Origin: Acinetobacter beijerinckii CIP 110307
GTDB lineage: Bacteria; Pseudomonadota; Gammaproteobacteria; Pseudomonadales; Moraxellaceae
Assembly (NCBI RefSeq): GCF_000369005.1
Contig: NZ_KB849763.1
Location: 248,001 to 312,000 of the forward strand
Length of the DNA: 64,000 nucleotides
Direction of reading: 5' to 3'
The notes under the pieces were generated by a model that worked only from the letters and a program-made list of their open reading frames with translations, had not been told where the DNA came from and searched no databases. Positions 1-9,763 of this stretch are shown here, in pieces (positions within the stretch are counted from its first letter, which is position 1; each line of letters opens with the position of its first letter). Both the position numbers and the translations under genes were made by a program.

Positions 1-660
1 ACCATAAGCATCTAAAGGAACAAAATGTTCATTCTCGATTTGTGGTGTGCGTCCAGCATTGCCTAACATGGTAGGGATACTTGGACCATAAATATCAGCA
101 TCCAAAACACCAACTTTTAAACCAAGTTGCTGTAGTGCTAAAGCAAGATTCACAGTTGTCGTAGATTTTCCGACACCACCTTTACCTGAAGATACCAAAA
201 TCACATTTTGAATGCGTGGATGTGCAGCAACATCTCTTTGTTGCGGAGCAGCTTTTTGTATTGGTGGATTATTTGGATCAACTTCAGCTTTTGGTGAAGC
301 ATCCCTCACAGGAGGTAAATTCGCATTTTCAGCTTTGGGTTTAGATGAACAACTATGCCCAGCCTCACCATGTGCAGGATTTTTCTGCTGAATAATATGA
401 AGATTCAGCTCTTGAATGCCACACTTTTCTAAGGCATCTGCAAGTTCATCATGGATTTGTTGCAAATGATCTTTTTCTTCAGGGAATGTATTTATAGTGA
501 GCTGTAAAATACGCCCTTGAACATTAACTTGAGTGATACGCTCTTTGAGTGCGTTTTCAGAATTTGGCAGAATATAACTTTGGAGAACTGTCTGAATTTC
601 ATCTTCCTTCACCTCTTGTGCGGGTGAAAAAACAGATTTTAGCGAAGAAAGCCACGACAT
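1..660 (-). CDS. mrp: Mrp/ApbC family iron-sulfur carrier P-loop ATPase (partial, 3' end missing)
   Basis: The first 220 codons of a minus-strand gene starting with ATG at 660; the rest lies beyond the left edge. The family carries Fe-S clusters in the cytoplasm and delivers them to apoproteins. Residues about 1-95 form a MIP18/DUF59-like domain. A variable linker rich in Ala, Pro and Lys follows, then the P-loop segment with the deviant Walker A motif GKGGVGKST and the downstream DADIYGPS motif typical of Mrp. mrp and metG are also neighbours in E. coli; here three or four small genes lie between them. The family assignment is firm; function of this copy is inferred from the family. Confidence 0.93.
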   Translation of the reverse strand, partial: MSWLSSLKSVFSPAQEVKEDEIQTVLQSYILPNSENALKERITQVNVQGRILQLTINTFPEEKDHLQQIHDELADALEKCGIQELNLHIIQQKNPAHGEAGHSCSSKPKAENANLPPVRDASPKAEVDPNNPPIQKAAPQQRDVAAHPRIQNVILVSSGKGGVGKSTTTVNLALALQQLGLKVGVLDADIYGPSIPTMLGNAGRTPQIENEHFVPLDAYG

Positions 661-725
661 TTTGTTTACTCCAAAAACAGATCAACATATCACTGAGTTT
701 GGCTAGTTTAGCAGTATTGAAGAAT

Positions 726-794
726 TGACGCTCATATCTGGGAAGATAATTGCTCATTTTTATAGCTTAATTTCTTCTCTCGATATGAGCGTCA
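726..794. repeat. 13-bp perfect inverted repeat with 43-nt spacer
   Basis: The arms at 726-738 (TGACGCTCATATC) and 782-794 are exact reverse complements separated by 43 bases. The repeat fills most of the gap between mrp and the LEA-like gene. No run of T follows on the minus strand, so it is not a standard intrinsic terminator. It could be a 3'-UTR hairpin of the upstream gene, a regulatory site for mrp, or a remnant of a small palindromic element. Confidence 0.6.
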
Positions 795-815
795 TTCATT
801 TAAAGATTAACCGAT

Positions 816-1265
816 TTAACCTTTGAATTTATTGATGGTATCCGATGCTGCTTTTTTTAAGTCATCAATTTTAGTGCTCGCCTGAGCTTTTAAATCATCA
901 AATTTTGCAGCAGCTTCATCTTTTAATTCAGCAGCTTTTGCTTTTGCATCATCTAGTTTGTGACTCGCTTCTTCTTTCAAATGGTCGAATTTGTCTTGAA
1001 CCGCATGTTGAGTATCTTCAAGTTTAGACTTAATTTCGTCCACTTTATTTGAAAAAGCTTCTTTATTTTCAGAACTATGTTCCGAAGCATCTCTTTTTAA
1101 ATCATCAATCGCTTTTTCACCTTTTAACTTCAACTCTTCAGCAGAATGTTTTAAATCATCAACTGCTTTTTCACCTTGAAGTTGCGCTTCTTTTGCTTTG
1201 TGTTTTAAATCATTACCTAAGTCAGCAGCTTGAGTTTTTAACTCGTCAATTTTTTCATTTGTCAT
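816..1265 (-). CDS. Hydrophilic LEA-like / amphipathic-helix repeat protein
   Basis: A 149-residue protein with no Cys, Pro, Trp or Tyr, made almost entirely of Lys, Asp, Glu, Ala and Leu. It consists of degenerate helical repeats: GEKA(V/I)DDLK occurs at residues 31-39 and 49-57, 18 residues apart, and D-D-L-K/D-D-A-K units recur to the C-terminus. This pattern resembles group 3 LEA, apolipoprotein-like and YtxH-like proteins, which form amphipathic helices and are often linked to desiccation or osmotic stress. There is no signal peptide or membrane segment, so it is probably cytosolic. The ATG at 1265 has a good GAGG ribosome site. The function is not known; a desiccation role is inference from composition only. 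Confidence 0.8.
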   Translation of the reverse strand: MTNEKIDELKTQAADLGNDLKHKAKEAQLQGEKAVDDLKHSAEELKLKGEKAIDDLKRDASEHSSENKEAFSNKVDEIKSKLEDTQHAVQDKFDHLKEEASHKLDDAKAKAAELKDEAAAKFDDLKAQASTKIDDLKKAASDTINKFKG

Positions 1266-1452
1266 CTTATTTCCTCACTTATAGGTAAATATATATTGTT
1301 TGGAGCAGTCTTAGTTATACCGCGTTTAGATAAGTTTTTAAGTGATTGCTGCAAATTGAAACAATTGGGATACAGGAAGATTCAAATCATTTCTGTTCGA
1401 TAACCTTTTGAATTTTTAGATATAAAAATCATATAAAAGAATAACAGCAGTT

Positions 1453-1989
1453 TTACCCTTTAAACTCATGTTTAGATAATTCATACAGTACGTGCCAGCT
1501 TAATGGATGATTGAGATCTAAAGCAGGATGTTGAAATTCTGTGATCTTTCTCATTTTTATCTTCTCCATCACCTTTTGAGATTTTTTATTATCTAGGGTG
1601 GTAAAAGATACAACTTTTTCTAGTTTCAACTGATCAAAAGCAAAAGCTAAGGCTGCATTTGCCGCTTCTGACGCATAACCTTTTCCCCAAAAAGCTTGAT
1701 CTAAGCGCCAACCAATTTCAACACAAGGTGAAAAGGAAAATTGTGTGGGTTGATCATGTAAACCCACAAAACCAATAAATTGTTGAGTTTCTTTTAATTC
1801 CACTGCCCAAAAACCCCAACCTTGTTTTTGAATGATTGCTTTTAATTTATCAATATAAGCATCACTTTCTGATCGATTAAGTATTTTCGGAAAATGCTCC
1901 ATTACCTGCGGGTCAGCGCTCATCTCTGCAAAACGTGAATAATCTGTTTCTAACCATTGGCGCAAAATCAGTCTTGGTGTTTCGATCAT
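1453..1989 (-). CDS. GNAT family N-acetyltransferase (RimJ/RimL type)
   Basis: A 178-residue acetyl-CoA-dependent acetyltransferase. The N-terminus ETPRLILRQW is the usual opening of the RimJ/RimL group, and the acetyl-CoA pyrophosphate loop is the QAFWGKGYASEA stretch near residue 100. RimJ/RimL relatives acetylate ribosomal protein N-termini or small molecules; the substrate here cannot be told. I chose the ATG at 1989 because the family motif begins right there; an ATG at 2001 and a TTG at 2004 are in frame. Neither has a strong ribosome site. Confidence 0.85.
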   Translation of the reverse strand: MIETPRLILRQWLETDYSRFAEMSADPQVMEHFPKILNRSESDAYIDKLKAIIQKQGWGFWAVELKETQQFIGFVGLHDQPTQFSFSPCVEIGWRLDQAFWGKGYASEAANAALAFAFDQLKLEKVVSFTTLDNKKSQKVMEKIKMRKITEFQHPALDLNHPLSWHVLYELSKHEFKG

Positions 1990-2096
1990 TTTTACAACCA
2001 TCAAATTTCAATTAAAAACTATTCACAATATAAACAATTAGATCAGATATACTTTTGCACTATCGTAATCCTAACTTTATTGATAAAGCTTTATCT

Positions 2097-2594
2097 ATGA
2101 ATGAAAATGAACTTTTAGAAATTCAACATGAACTTCAAGCTCAAGAAAAACGACTGAACTATATCCTGTCGAGTAAAAAAAGAATTCAAAACATGATTGA
2201 TTCTTTTGAGGGTGATTTAGCAGAACAATTACTTCTCGTCATTCATAATGAGAGCAATGATTATGCTGGAATTGCAACAAGCTTAGCACTTTCGATCTGT
2301 TGGAAATTTTCAAAAGTTGAATTTCCAAAGACCGTTCATTGGTGCAGCGAAATGAGCATTAGCGACTTACAAGTTAAAGATGAATTTACCGCTGTAATTA
2401 AAGCTCAAGCTTGGCTAGGTACTCTAGGAAGTGATGAACTTTGGCAAACGCCACTCTTTGCTGAAATCACGGTTGATCCAAAAACTAATAGTTTAAAAAG
2501 CTACCACATCCACTTCTTGTCTAAAGGGAAAATCATCTCTTTAAGAAAGAACGCTAAGCAAAGTGTAACCATTAAGCAGATGCAAAGTATGTAA
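2097..2594 (+). CDS. Uncharacterised protein with N-terminal coiled coil
   Basis: A 165-residue soluble protein that I do not recognise. Residues about 1-40 are rich in Glu, Gln, Leu and Lys and look like a short coiled coil; the rest is mixed alpha/beta with several aromatic residues. The ATG at 2097 is chosen; an in-frame TTG at 2055 would add 14 residues and cannot be excluded. It is divergent from the acetyltransferase, with a short shared upstream region. A terminator hairpin begins within its last codons. Confidence 0.65.
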   Translation: MNENELLEIQHELQAQEKRLNYILSSKKRIQNMIDSFEGDLAEQLLLVIHNESNDYAGIATSLALSICWKFSKVEFPKTVHWCSEMSISDLQVKDEFTAVIKAQAWLGTLGSDELWQTPLFAEITVDPKTNSLKSYHIHFLSKGKIISLRKNAKQSVTIKQMQSM

Positions 2595-2619
2595 TCCTTT
2601 GGGATGCATACTTTTTTTA
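2585..2619 (+). terminator. Intrinsic terminator overlapping a stop codon
   Basis: The arms AAGTATG (2585-2591) and CATACTT (2607-2613) enclose a second short stem (ATCC/GGAT), followed by a T run. The hairpin includes the TAA stop of the upstream gene at 2592-2594. It may also serve the convergent gene that ends at 2622. Confidence 0.8.
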
Positions 2620-2621
2620 AA

Positions 2622-3083
2622 TCAAAATAGGATCATGTTCTTCTTTTGATTTACTTTATCCATCAAAAAATAACAACTGTTCGCACTCATACATCCTAAA
2701 GCCAAAATCGGCAGCATCATGAAATACAACATAATGCCGATCTTTAAAGTTGAGAAATCAATGGGGTTCACTTGATCTTCGAACAGAATCGTTAAGACCA
2801 GTAAAGCCCAAGCAATGAAGATCACAAAACTTATTTTTAAAAACTGCAATAAATCAAAAATCTGAGTGGGTAATTTCAATATTGCTAGAACAATCAAATA
2901 AAAGATAAAAGCCAAAATGAGAAGGATTGGGGTCAGATACATCATGACTTCCATGCCATCGCTCACCACATGAATAAGATGGTTCTGTCGATAATTTAAG
3001 AACAAACAAAATGGAATCACAAAACTTAAAACAGAAACTATACTTGCTGAGACTGATGAAAAAACTAATGACCAAGACCTCAT
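2622..3083 (-). CDS. Small inner-membrane protein of unknown function
   Basis: A 153-residue protein with four strongly hydrophobic helices and short polar loops; no family is recognised. The start is the ATG at 3083, preceded by an excellent AGAGAGGAA ribosome site. An upstream in-frame codon at 3164 would add a hydrophilic 27-residue lead that looks like non-coding sequence. It is convergent with the gene ending at 2594 and divergent from metG. Confidence 0.7.
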   Translation of the reverse strand: MRSWSLVFSSVSASIVSVLSFVIPFCLFLNYRQNHLIHVVSDGMEVMMYLTPILLILAFIFYLIVLAILKLPTQIFDLLQFLKISFVIFIAWALLVLTILFEDQVNPIDFSTLKIGIMLYFMMLPILALGCMSANSCYFLMDKVNQKKNMILF

Positions 3084-3283
3084 TTTTATTTTCCTCTCTT
3101 TGATATTGTGATTATTCTCGATCAAACAGATGTACTTTGATTGAAGCCAAAGTGAAACTTGCATGAAGTTTAAAAATAATGATTTCTCATTAGGCTAAAG
3201 ATTTCACCGATTCCTTTGTGCAAGTCGCTCTTAAGTCATGTAAAATCATCCACCTTGCAAATACGAATGAGAGAACAATATCC

Positions 3284-5341
3284 GTGCGTAAAATTTTAGT
3301 CACCAATGCCCTTCCTTATGCCAATGGTCCTATCCATATGGGTCACTTACTCGGTTATATCCAAGCAGATATTTGGGTTCGTGCGATGCGTGCAATGGGT
3401 CATGACGTGACTTACGTATGTGCGGATGATGCTCATGGTACAGCGATCATGTTACGTGCTGAAGCCAATGGCATCAGCCCTGAAGCGCAAATTGCCAATG
3501 TTCAAAAAGAACACATTCGTGATTTTGATGGTTTTGGTGTGCATTTCGATCACTATGATTCAACTAACAGTGATGAGAACAAGGCTCGTTCAGAAGAAAT
3601 TTATATTAAGAACCGTGAAGCAGGCAATATCGCAATTCGACCTGTAAATCAGCTTTTTGATCCTGAAAAAGGTATGTTCCTGTCTGATCGTTTCATTAAA
3701 GGCACGTGCCCAAAATGTAAATCGGAAGATCAATACGGCGATGCGTGCGAAGTGTGCGGTACAACGTACAATGCCACCGAATTATTGAATCCACGCTCAA
3801 CGTTAAGTGGTGCGACTCCTGTCGAGAAATCATCAGACCACTATTTCTTTAAATTGCCGAATTTCTCAGAATACTTACAAAAATGGACACGTGACCAAGG
3901 TCGTCTTCCTGTTTCGATTGCCAACAAACTAGATGAATGGTTTGAAGCAGGTTTATCGGATTGGGATATTTCTCGTGATGCACCTTATTTCGGTTTTGAA
4001 ATTCCAGATGCGCCAAACAAATATTTCTATGTTTGGGTAGACGCACCAATTGGTTATATGTCGAGTTTTGAAAACTACATCAAAACCAAACGTCCTGACT
4101 TAAGTTTTGATGATTTTTGGAAAAAAGACAGCGACAAAGAAGTTTATCACTTCATTGGAAAAGACATTGTTTACTTCCATGCACTGTTCTGGCCTGCAAT
4201 GCTTGAAGGTGCGAACTACCGCACGCCATCTGGTTTATTCGTAAATGGTTTCTTAACGGTGAACGGTCAGAAGATGTCAAAATCTCGCGGAACATTCATT
4301 AAAGCTGAAACTTATTTACAGCACTTGAATCCTGAATATTTACGTTATTATTTTGCTTCTAAGCTTTCTGACAAAGTTGAAGATTCAGATTTGAATTTAG
4401 ATGACTTCGTACAAAAAGTGAATTCAGACCTTGTAGGTAAAGTAGTGAATATTGCCAGCCGTTGTGCAAAATTCATTAACAGCAATTTCAATAATACGCT
4501 TTCAAGCACTTGCGCTGAACCTGAACTGGTTCAAAGCTTTATTGATGCGGGTGATTCAATTGCTCAAGCCTATGAAGCACGTGAATTCTCTGCTGCTATT
4601 CGTGAAATCATGGCTCTTGCGGACAAAGCGAATCAATATATTGATGAGAAAAAACCGTGGGCGCTTGCGAAGCAAGAAGGTCAAGAACAACAAGTTCATG
4701 ATGTTTGCTCAGTTGGTATCAACTTATTCCGTCAGCTTGCAATTTACTTAGCTCCAGTACTTCCAACACTTGCGGCTCAAGTTCAGTCTTTCTTACAACT
4801 TGAAAGCTTTGACTTTGCATCACGTCAGCAAATCCTCGTTGCACACGAAATTGCTCAATTCCAACCGCTTATGCAGCGTGTTGATCCTAAAGCAGTTGCA
4901 GCCATGGTTGATGCATCTAAAGACTCTTTAGCTGCTGCGGCAGAAGCGCCAAAAGTGGAAAAGAAAAAAGAGAAGAAAGCCGAGAAAAAGCCTGAACCTA
5001 AAGTGGGTGAAGCTGAGATTATTGGTATTGAAGACTTTATGAAAGTTGACCTCCGTGTAGCAGAAGTTTTAGAAGCAGCAACCGTTGAGGGTTCTGATAA
5101 ATTACTTCAATTAACTTTAAATGTAGGTGAAGCTGAACCACGTAATGTATTTAGTGGTATTCGTGAGTTCTATCAGCCAGAAGATTTAAAAGGCAAATTA
5201 GTAGTGATGGTGGCTAACCTTGCGTCACGTAAGATGCGTTTTGGTATTTCTAACGGTATGGTACTTGCCGCAGGTAATGGCGAAGGTGTTTGGGTGATCT
5301 CACCGGAATCTGGCGCTAAAGCTGGTGATAAAGTGTCTTAA
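3284..5341 (+). CDS. metG: Methionyl-tRNA synthetase
   Basis: A 685-residue cytoplasmic enzyme that charges tRNA-Met, close to the 677 residues of the E. coli protein. The class I signature HIGH appears as HMGH at residues 18-21 and KMSKS at 330-334. A zinc knuckle has Cys 142, 145, 155 and 158. After a Lys/Glu/Pro-rich linker, residues about 580-685 form the C-terminal tRNA-binding (Trbp111-like) dimerisation domain. The start is GTG at 3284, with a GAGAG site nine bases upstream and the canonical [15 protein letters not shown]-terminus immediately after it; an in-frame GTG at 3218 would add 22 unconserved residues. Confidence 0.98.
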   Translation: MRKILVTNALPYANGPIHMGHLLGYIQADIWVRAMRAMGHDVTYVCADDAHGTAIMLRAEANGISPEAQIANVQKEHIRDFDGFGVHFDHYDSTNSDENKARSEEIYIKNREAGNIAIRPVNQLFDPEKGMFLSDRFIKGTCPKCKSEDQYGDACEVCGTTYNATELLNPRSTLSGATPVEKSSDHYFFKLPNFSEYLQKWTRDQGRLPVSIANKLDEWFEAGLSDWDISRDAPYFGFEIPDAPNKYFYVWVDAPIGYMSSFENYIKTKRPDLSFDDFWKKDSDKEVYHFIGKDIVYFHALFWPAMLEGANYRTPSGLFVNGFLTVNGQKMSKSRGTFIKAETYLQHLNPEYLRYYFASKLSDKVEDSDLNLDDFVQKVNSDLVGKVVNIASRCAKFINSNFNNTLSSTCAEPELVQSFIDAGDSIAQAYEAREFSAAIREIMALADKANQYIDEKKPWALAKQEGQEQQVHDVCSVGINLFRQLAIYLAPVLPTLAAQVQSFLQLESFDFASRQQILVAHEIAQFQPLMQRVDPKAVAAMVDASKDSLAAAAEAPKVEKKKEKKAEKKPEPKVGEAEIIGIEDFMKVDLRVAEVLEAATVEGSDKLLQLTLNVGEAEPRNVFSGIREFYQPEDLKGKLVVMVANLASRKMRFGISNGMVLAAGNGEGVWVISPESGAKAGDKVS

Positions 5342-5353
5342 GATATAAAGTAT

Positions 5354-5379
5354 AAAGGGCTTCTTCGGAAGCCCTTTTG
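5354..5379 (+). terminator. Intrinsic terminator with UUCG tetraloop (metG)
   Basis: A perfect 10-bp stem, AAAGGGCTTC (5354-5363) with GAAGCCCTTT (5368-5377), closed by C(UUCG)G, an exceptionally stable tetraloop, and followed by T residues. It lies 13 bases past the metG stop codon. Confidence 0.93.
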
Positions 5380-5414
5380 TGTTATTTTGAAATAAATCAA
5401 ACTAAATTTCATAA

Positions 5415-5858
5415 ATGAATAAGAATAAATTCTCAACTACAGCATTTACTCGTTATGGTCCAATCATTGGAACGTTCATCATTGTGATCAGTTTCCATAT
5501 CTTGATTTATTCAGACCACCCAGCTCGTTTTTTACAAGGTCTAATCACTCCAAGCGTGGTTATGCCAATGTTTGTTTTAATGCTGATTGCGATTGTAGTT
5601 GGCTATATTATTGGCTACATTCCAGCCTATATCACAGGTGAATTATTTTTACATCTATTCAAGAATAAGTTAGCGGATGCCAATTTATACCGAGTTATCA
5701 CTTATGGTTGTTGTACTGGTTTTTTATGGACACCTGTTTCATTACTAATCTCACAATTTTCTCACGAATGGTTGCCCATTTTCTTATATCTACAATTTGT
5801 TTTCATTCTGCCAATTACTGTTATTTGTGCTGTTATTGAATGGAGACAATTGAAATAA
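5415..5858 (+). CDS. Uncharacterised integral membrane protein
   Basis: A 147-residue protein with four predicted membrane helices (about residues 15-32, 48-75, 95-112 and 120-140). The second helix is Gly/Tyr/Ile-rich and ends in a PAY motif. No conserved catalytic residues are evident and I do not recognise a family. It starts with ATG at 5415, after the metG terminator, so it probably has its own promoter. Confidence 0.65.
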   Translation: MNKNKFSTTAFTRYGPIIGTFIIVISFHILIYSDHPARFLQGLITPSVVMPMFVLMLIAIVVGYIIGYIPAYITGELFLHLFKNKLADANLYRVITYGCCTGFLWTPVSLLISQFSHEWLPIFLYLQFVFILPITVICAVIEWRQLK

Positions 5859-6054
5859 GGGCTAATATTTTGAATCGAATAGATTCCCTAAAACTAGATA
5901 CAAAATATATTTTTCCTTATGTACAGGCGAAACCTCTTATCCAAGAACACAATCGAAGATTATATGATTTCTTTTAGCTTGATTATTTGCTTTTAAAGAA
6001 TAGGTATCCGTGCTAAAAAGTAGACAATTCAATTAAATTCGAGAATATTTATAA

Positions 6055-7026
6055 ATGAAAAGAATAGTTGCTTTGGCTTTATTAAGCTCGTGCTTCCCTT
6101 TACTGAGCCATGCAGAAACAACCAAAACTTTACCAATCATTGAACAACAAAAGCAAGTCGCTGGTTACTATCAATATCAAGCAGGTGACATACAAATCAC
6201 AGCCCTGCTCGATGGTACAAACTTTATGTCGCCAAGCTTGTTTAAAGATATTTCACCGCAACAAGTGCAACAAATTTTGAAGAAATACTATGCCGATCAA
6301 GATAAAGGCGTGCAAACATCTATCAATGCCTTCCTCGTTAATACAGGAAAATCTCTGGTATTAGTGGATAGTGGTGCAGCCAGTTGTTTCGGTGCTCATT
6401 TAGGTTCAGTTTTAAGCAATCTAAAAGCATCAGGCTATCAACCTGAACAAGTTGATACGATTTTACTCACACATCTACATCCAGACCATGTCTGTGGTAT
6501 CAGTAAAGATGGCGTTGCCAATTTCCCTAATGCGACAGTCTATGTATCAGATGATGAAGCAAAATATTGGTTAGATCCAAAACAAGCGGCAAAATTACCA
6601 AAAGAGAAACAAGCCAATTACTCAGGGACAGTCGAAAAGATTAAGGAAGCCATTGCCCCGTACCAAACCAAACAACGTTTTAAAACGTATAAACTCGGTG
6701 ATGAAATTCAGGGCTTTAAAGTCATTAACACGGCGGGACATACACCAGGACATTTTAGTTATGAACTAAAAACCAAAGGTGAATCTGTAGTCTTTATCGG
6801 TGATATTGTCCATTCACATACCGTGCAATTTGACAAACCTGAAACGGCAATTGAATACGATATAGACCCGAAAAAAGCGGTTCAAACACGTTTAAAGCAA
6901 TTTACTAATTTCGCTAAAAATGGTCAAACCATTGCTGCGCCTCATTTGCCATTTCCGGGGATTGGACATATTTATTCTGCGGATGGAAAAAGCTATCAAT
7001 GGATTCCAACTCATTTCAAAGATTAA
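6055..7026 (+). CDS. Exported MBL-fold metallo-hydrolase
   Basis: A 323-residue protein with a clear Sec signal peptide (residues 1-20, hydrophobic core then a cut after SHA), so it acts in the periplasm. The metallo-beta-lactamase-fold zinc motif HLHPDH is at residues 140-145. Further ligands are supplied by the TAGHTPGH segment, the FIGDIVH segment and a late AAPHLPFPG histidine. The layout matches lactonase-like hydrolases such as quorum-quenching acyl-homoserine lactonase relatives rather than clinical carbapenemases. The substrate cannot be read from sequence. Confidence 0.87.
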   Translation: MKRIVALALLSSCFPLLSHAETTKTLPIIEQQKQVAGYYQYQAGDIQITALLDGTNFMSPSLFKDISPQQVQQILKKYYADQDKGVQTSINAFLVNTGKSLVLVDSGAASCFGAHLGSVLSNLKASGYQPEQVDTILLTHLHPDHVCGISKDGVANFPNATVYVSDDEAKYWLDPKQAAKLPKEKQANYSGTVEKIKEAIAPYQTKQRFKTYKLGDEIQGFKVINTAGHTPGHFSYELKTKGESVVFIGDIVHSHTVQFDKPETAIEYDIDPKKAVQTRLKQFTNFAKNGQTIAAPHLPFPGIGHIYSADGKSYQWIPTHFKD

Positions 7027-7053
7027 ATATATTTACTTAGGATTAACCCATCA

Positions 7054-7082
7054 AAAAAGCGACCTTCTTGGTCGCTTTTTTA
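7054..7082. terminator. Bidirectional intrinsic terminator
   Basis: An 11-bp perfect stem, AAAAAGCGACC (7054-7064) with GGTCGCTTTTT (7070-7080), and a five-base loop. The A and T tracts on the two sides let it serve both the metallo-hydrolase and the convergent LysE-family gene. Confidence 0.92.
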
Positions 7083-7087
7083 CGGTA

Positions 7088-7711
7088 TCACTTCATCCCA
7101 AAGATCAACTTCAACCCAAGCAAGGTCATTACCCCACCTGCAACACGATCAAATACTTTCTTAAACTTTAAATATACACGGCGTGGTTTTTCCGCAGACA
7201 GTGCCACCGCAACCAGAGAATACCAACCTGCGTCAATAAAGAAACATAGCATCGGTAAAACCACATAAAAATAAGTCGGTATTTCTTTTGGCAATAACGC
7301 AGTGAAAATACTCGCAAGCACAATCGCAATTTTAGGATTACTCAACTGCGTAATGAGACCTAAACGGAAAGCTTGTGCATAGCTCATATTATTGACGCTG
7401 CCTTCTGTAGACTCCATCGGCTCTTTGGCATGTTTAATAATTTTATAAGCGAGCCAAAGTAAGTACAAACCACCAAAGATTTTTAAAGCCAAATAAGCTG
7501 AAGGCACTGCGAGCAAGATAGCTTGTAAACCCATCACAGCGAGAAAGCCAAACAACGCTGCACCCGTACCTGTGCCAAGCGCAGTAAATAAACCATGTTT
7601 ACGTGAAATCGCAATCGAGTTTTTTGCCACATAAATAAATGTAGGACCGGGGCTAATCGCACCTAACATCAGTGCCAATGTAATCGAGCCTAAAATCAAT
7701 ATTGATTCCAA
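7088..7711 (-). CDS. LysE family amino-acid exporter
   Basis: A 207-residue inner-membrane transporter of the LysE/RhtB family, which exports amino acids or their derivatives. The family signature GAISPGPTFIYV is near the N-terminus, and six hydrophobic helices follow. The chosen start is TTG at 7711, which follows a GAGG site six bases upstream and gives the usual family length and N-terminus. An upstream in-frame start at 7813 would add 34 residues unlike the family. The substrate is unknown. Confidence 0.87.
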   Translation of the reverse strand: MESILILGSITLALMLGAISPGPTFIYVAKNSIAISRKHGLFTALGTGTGAALFGFLAVMGLQAILLAVPSAYLALKIFGGLYLLWLAYKIIKHAKEPMESTEGSVNNMSYAQAFRLGLITQLSNPKIAIVLASIFTALLPKEIPTYFYVVLPMLCFFIDAGWYSLVAVALSAEKPRRVYLKFKKVFDRVAGGVMTLLGLKLIFGMK

Positions 7712-8098
7712 GATAAACCTCAAAATTAGAATAATTTTCCATAAATATTTTATGCGAAAAGCAGTCAAAGAAGATACTGTTTTTTTAGTCAGTATCAAAT
7801 ATTCAAAACACAACTATTTTGTTTAAAATCAAAAATATTAAACAAATATACAGAAAAATATCGATTCAAAATTTCAACTCAAATTTGAAATTTGCATGAT
7901 TTATTTACTAGTTGGGTCAACACCATCAGCTAAAACACATCATTCAAACATGCCCATTATTTATAAACTTACTCCACTTATTTAATTAAATTTCACCTAT
8001 AAAAAATCTCAAAAGGTCTATTCTAATAGGGCGTTATTTCCAATAACTATAAAAACAACACCCTGCTTATCGCTATAAATCATTAGAGTCCAAGAACT
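7712..8098. other. AT-rich intergenic region, no gene seen
   Basis: The 387 bases upstream of the LysE gene are very AT-rich and hold short imperfect inverted repeats around AAATTTGAAATTT near 7870-7895. I find no convincing ORF, RNA gene or terminator. It must contain the LysE promoter. Confidence 0.5.
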
Positions 8099-8857
8099 TT
8101 ATTTTTTAAGCACTAAATAAATCACATCACTACTAAATGAACCATCCGATTGAATCTGATAATACTGTTGTACATGATCAGAAGCTTTACGTTGTAAATA
8201 TCTGATCGTTTCAACTGCATGTACGGGTGTTTGCATACGTTCAGTCCAACTTTGGAAGTCTAAATTTAAGCGCTGTTTTTCAACTGTTTCAATTGTAAAT
8301 CCAGCATATTCAGCAAAATGCATCCATTCTTCTAAACTATAATTACGTACATGACTCGGATCACGAATCGTTTCAATGGTTTGAAAGAAGATATCAAGAA
8401 CAGGATTTGAGTTTCCTAAAATATCAACAATAATCACCTTGCCTTGTGGTGACAATACACGGTGAATTTCCGCCATCACCTGTGCCACGTTTTGCCAATG
8501 ATGAGCTGAATAGCGTGTGATCACGCAGTCAAAACGTTGATCATCAAATGGTAAAGCCTCCGCTGCACCTTGCTGGGCAATCACATTGTCCAAACCTTTA
8601 TGCTTAGCTTGTTCAGCAACGATTTTCACCATAGACGGTGTTAAGTCATAAGCAATAACTTCGTCCACCAAAGGAGCAATATGGTAACTGACATGCCCAC
8701 CTCCACAGCCCAAATCCAAAACTGTTTTAATTTCATGGGACTGAATCAATTGCTGCATTTTCTGAAATTCAATGCCTTGTGCATGCACCGCACTGGTTAA
8801 ATAAACCTGAGATTTATCTTGATACTGCTGTTGATTCACTTGATGTTGCGTATTCAT
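8099..8857 (-). CDS. Class I SAM-dependent methyltransferase (UbiE/COQ5-like)
   Basis: A 252-residue cytosolic methyltransferase. Motif I, VLDLGCGGG, is at residues 46-54; the acidic end of strand 2 (AYDLTP) and the motif IV/post-IV region (FDCVITRYSAHHW, then EIHRVLSPQGKVIIVD) follow in order. It resembles Methyltransf_11 / UbiE-like proteins but lacks features that would make it UbiE itself, so the substrate is unknown. The ATG at 8857 has an AAGGA ribosome site. Confidence 0.87.
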   Translation of the reverse strand: MNTQHQVNQQQYQDKSQVYLTSAVHAQGIEFQKMQQLIQSHEIKTVLDLGCGGGHVSYHIAPLVDEVIAYDLTPSMVKIVAEQAKHKGLDNVIAQQGAAEALPFDDQRFDCVITRYSAHHWQNVAQVMAEIHRVLSPQGKVIIVDILGNSNPVLDIFFQTIETIRDPSHVRNYSLEEWMHFAEYAGFTIETVEKQRLNLDFQSWTERMQTPVHAVETIRYLQRKASDHVQQYYQIQSDGSFSSDVIYLVLKK

Positions 8858-8951
8858 TTCTTATCCTTGTAGTCGTTGACTCATTTAAAATAGCCGACCC
8901 TAACCAAAATAAAAAATGATCAATTTTGATAAAATTAATAAAAATAAGTTA

Positions 8952-9632
8952 TTAATTAAAACCAATCAAACTGGCTGCAACATTGATCGCAACCGCCAAA
9001 ATCATGGTATTAAAAATAAAAGCTAACACACAGTGAAAAATATTCAGATGTCTGAGTTGAGAACTGGTAATAGAAACATCGGCGGTTTGGGCAGAAGTAC
9101 CAATGATATAACTGAAATAGATAAAATCGAGATAATCAGGTTGTTCCGTCTTTGGAAAATCTAGACCACCATCTGCATGACGGCTTTTTGCTAGATAAAA
9201 ATCATGTGCATAATGAATGGCGAATAAGGTATGCAGCAATAACCATGTTGAGAAGATCGTGCCAATGGTCAACAAAATAAGTATGCCTTTCAAAGTGGCT
9301 TGATCTTTTGGTACGTGGCTCAGTTGTACAACTATCGAAATAAAACAGATCACAATCGCAATAAGCACTACACATAGTATTGCCCATTTACCTTCATCTT
9401 GTTGTTTGGCTCTTTGCAAAATATGAGTTGCGTCTAAATGCCACATCATTTTTAAGGTCAGAAATAAATATAACCAAATGGCGATATTCCAGCCGATCTG
9501 CAAACAAGTCGCCCATTGCCAATCCGTAAAAAAATGCAGCGCAGCATAAATCACCAACCCCAGACTAAAAGTTGCAGATAAGTATGGGCGATGTCGAATC
9601 CCCAAAGTGAATCGATTTAAAAATTGCTGCAT
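8952..9632 (-). CDS. DUF1345 family membrane protein
   Basis: A 226-residue inner-membrane protein with five or so hydrophobic helices. The segment DYLDFIYFSYIIGTSAQTAD, followed by the S-x-x-LR-x-L turn and a final helix with FNTMILAVAIN, is the hallmark of DUF1345. The biochemical role of this family is unknown. The start at 9632 is ATG. Confidence 0.83.
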   Translation of the reverse strand: MQQFLNRFTLGIRHRPYLSATFSLGLVIYAALHFFTDWQWATCLQIGWNIAIWLYLFLTLKMMWHLDATHILQRAKQQDEGKWAILCVVLIAIVICFISIVVQLSHVPKDQATLKGILILLTIGTIFSTWLLLHTLFAIHYAHDFYLAKSRHADGGLDFPKTEQPDYLDFIYFSYIIGTSAQTADVSITSSQLRHLNIFHCVLAFIFNTMILAVAINVAASLIGFN

Positions 9633-9763
9633 TTCATACCTTGTTTGGTCATTTTATTTTCCAAGAGAGTGTTGTTTTGAAGCAACTCTATTTTTATACA
9701 TCAGCTTTCTAAGTTATATTTTACCTTAATTAAACAAAACAATATGTCTCATGTTATTTACTT

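Noticed and set aside
1049..1288. A 79-codon ORF opposite the LEA-like gene
   Set aside because: Leu/His/Phe-rich translation with no start signal; the minus-strand gene explains the region.
5870..5977. A 35-codon ORF starting with TTG after the 147-residue membrane protein, preceded by AAGGG
   Set aside because: Too short and non-ATG, with no recognisable features; could be a gene remnant but the evidence is too thin.
6055..7026. The exported MBL-fold protein as a clinically relevant beta-lactamase
   Set aside because: The motif arrangement fits lactonase-like hydrolases; nothing supports carbapenemase activity.
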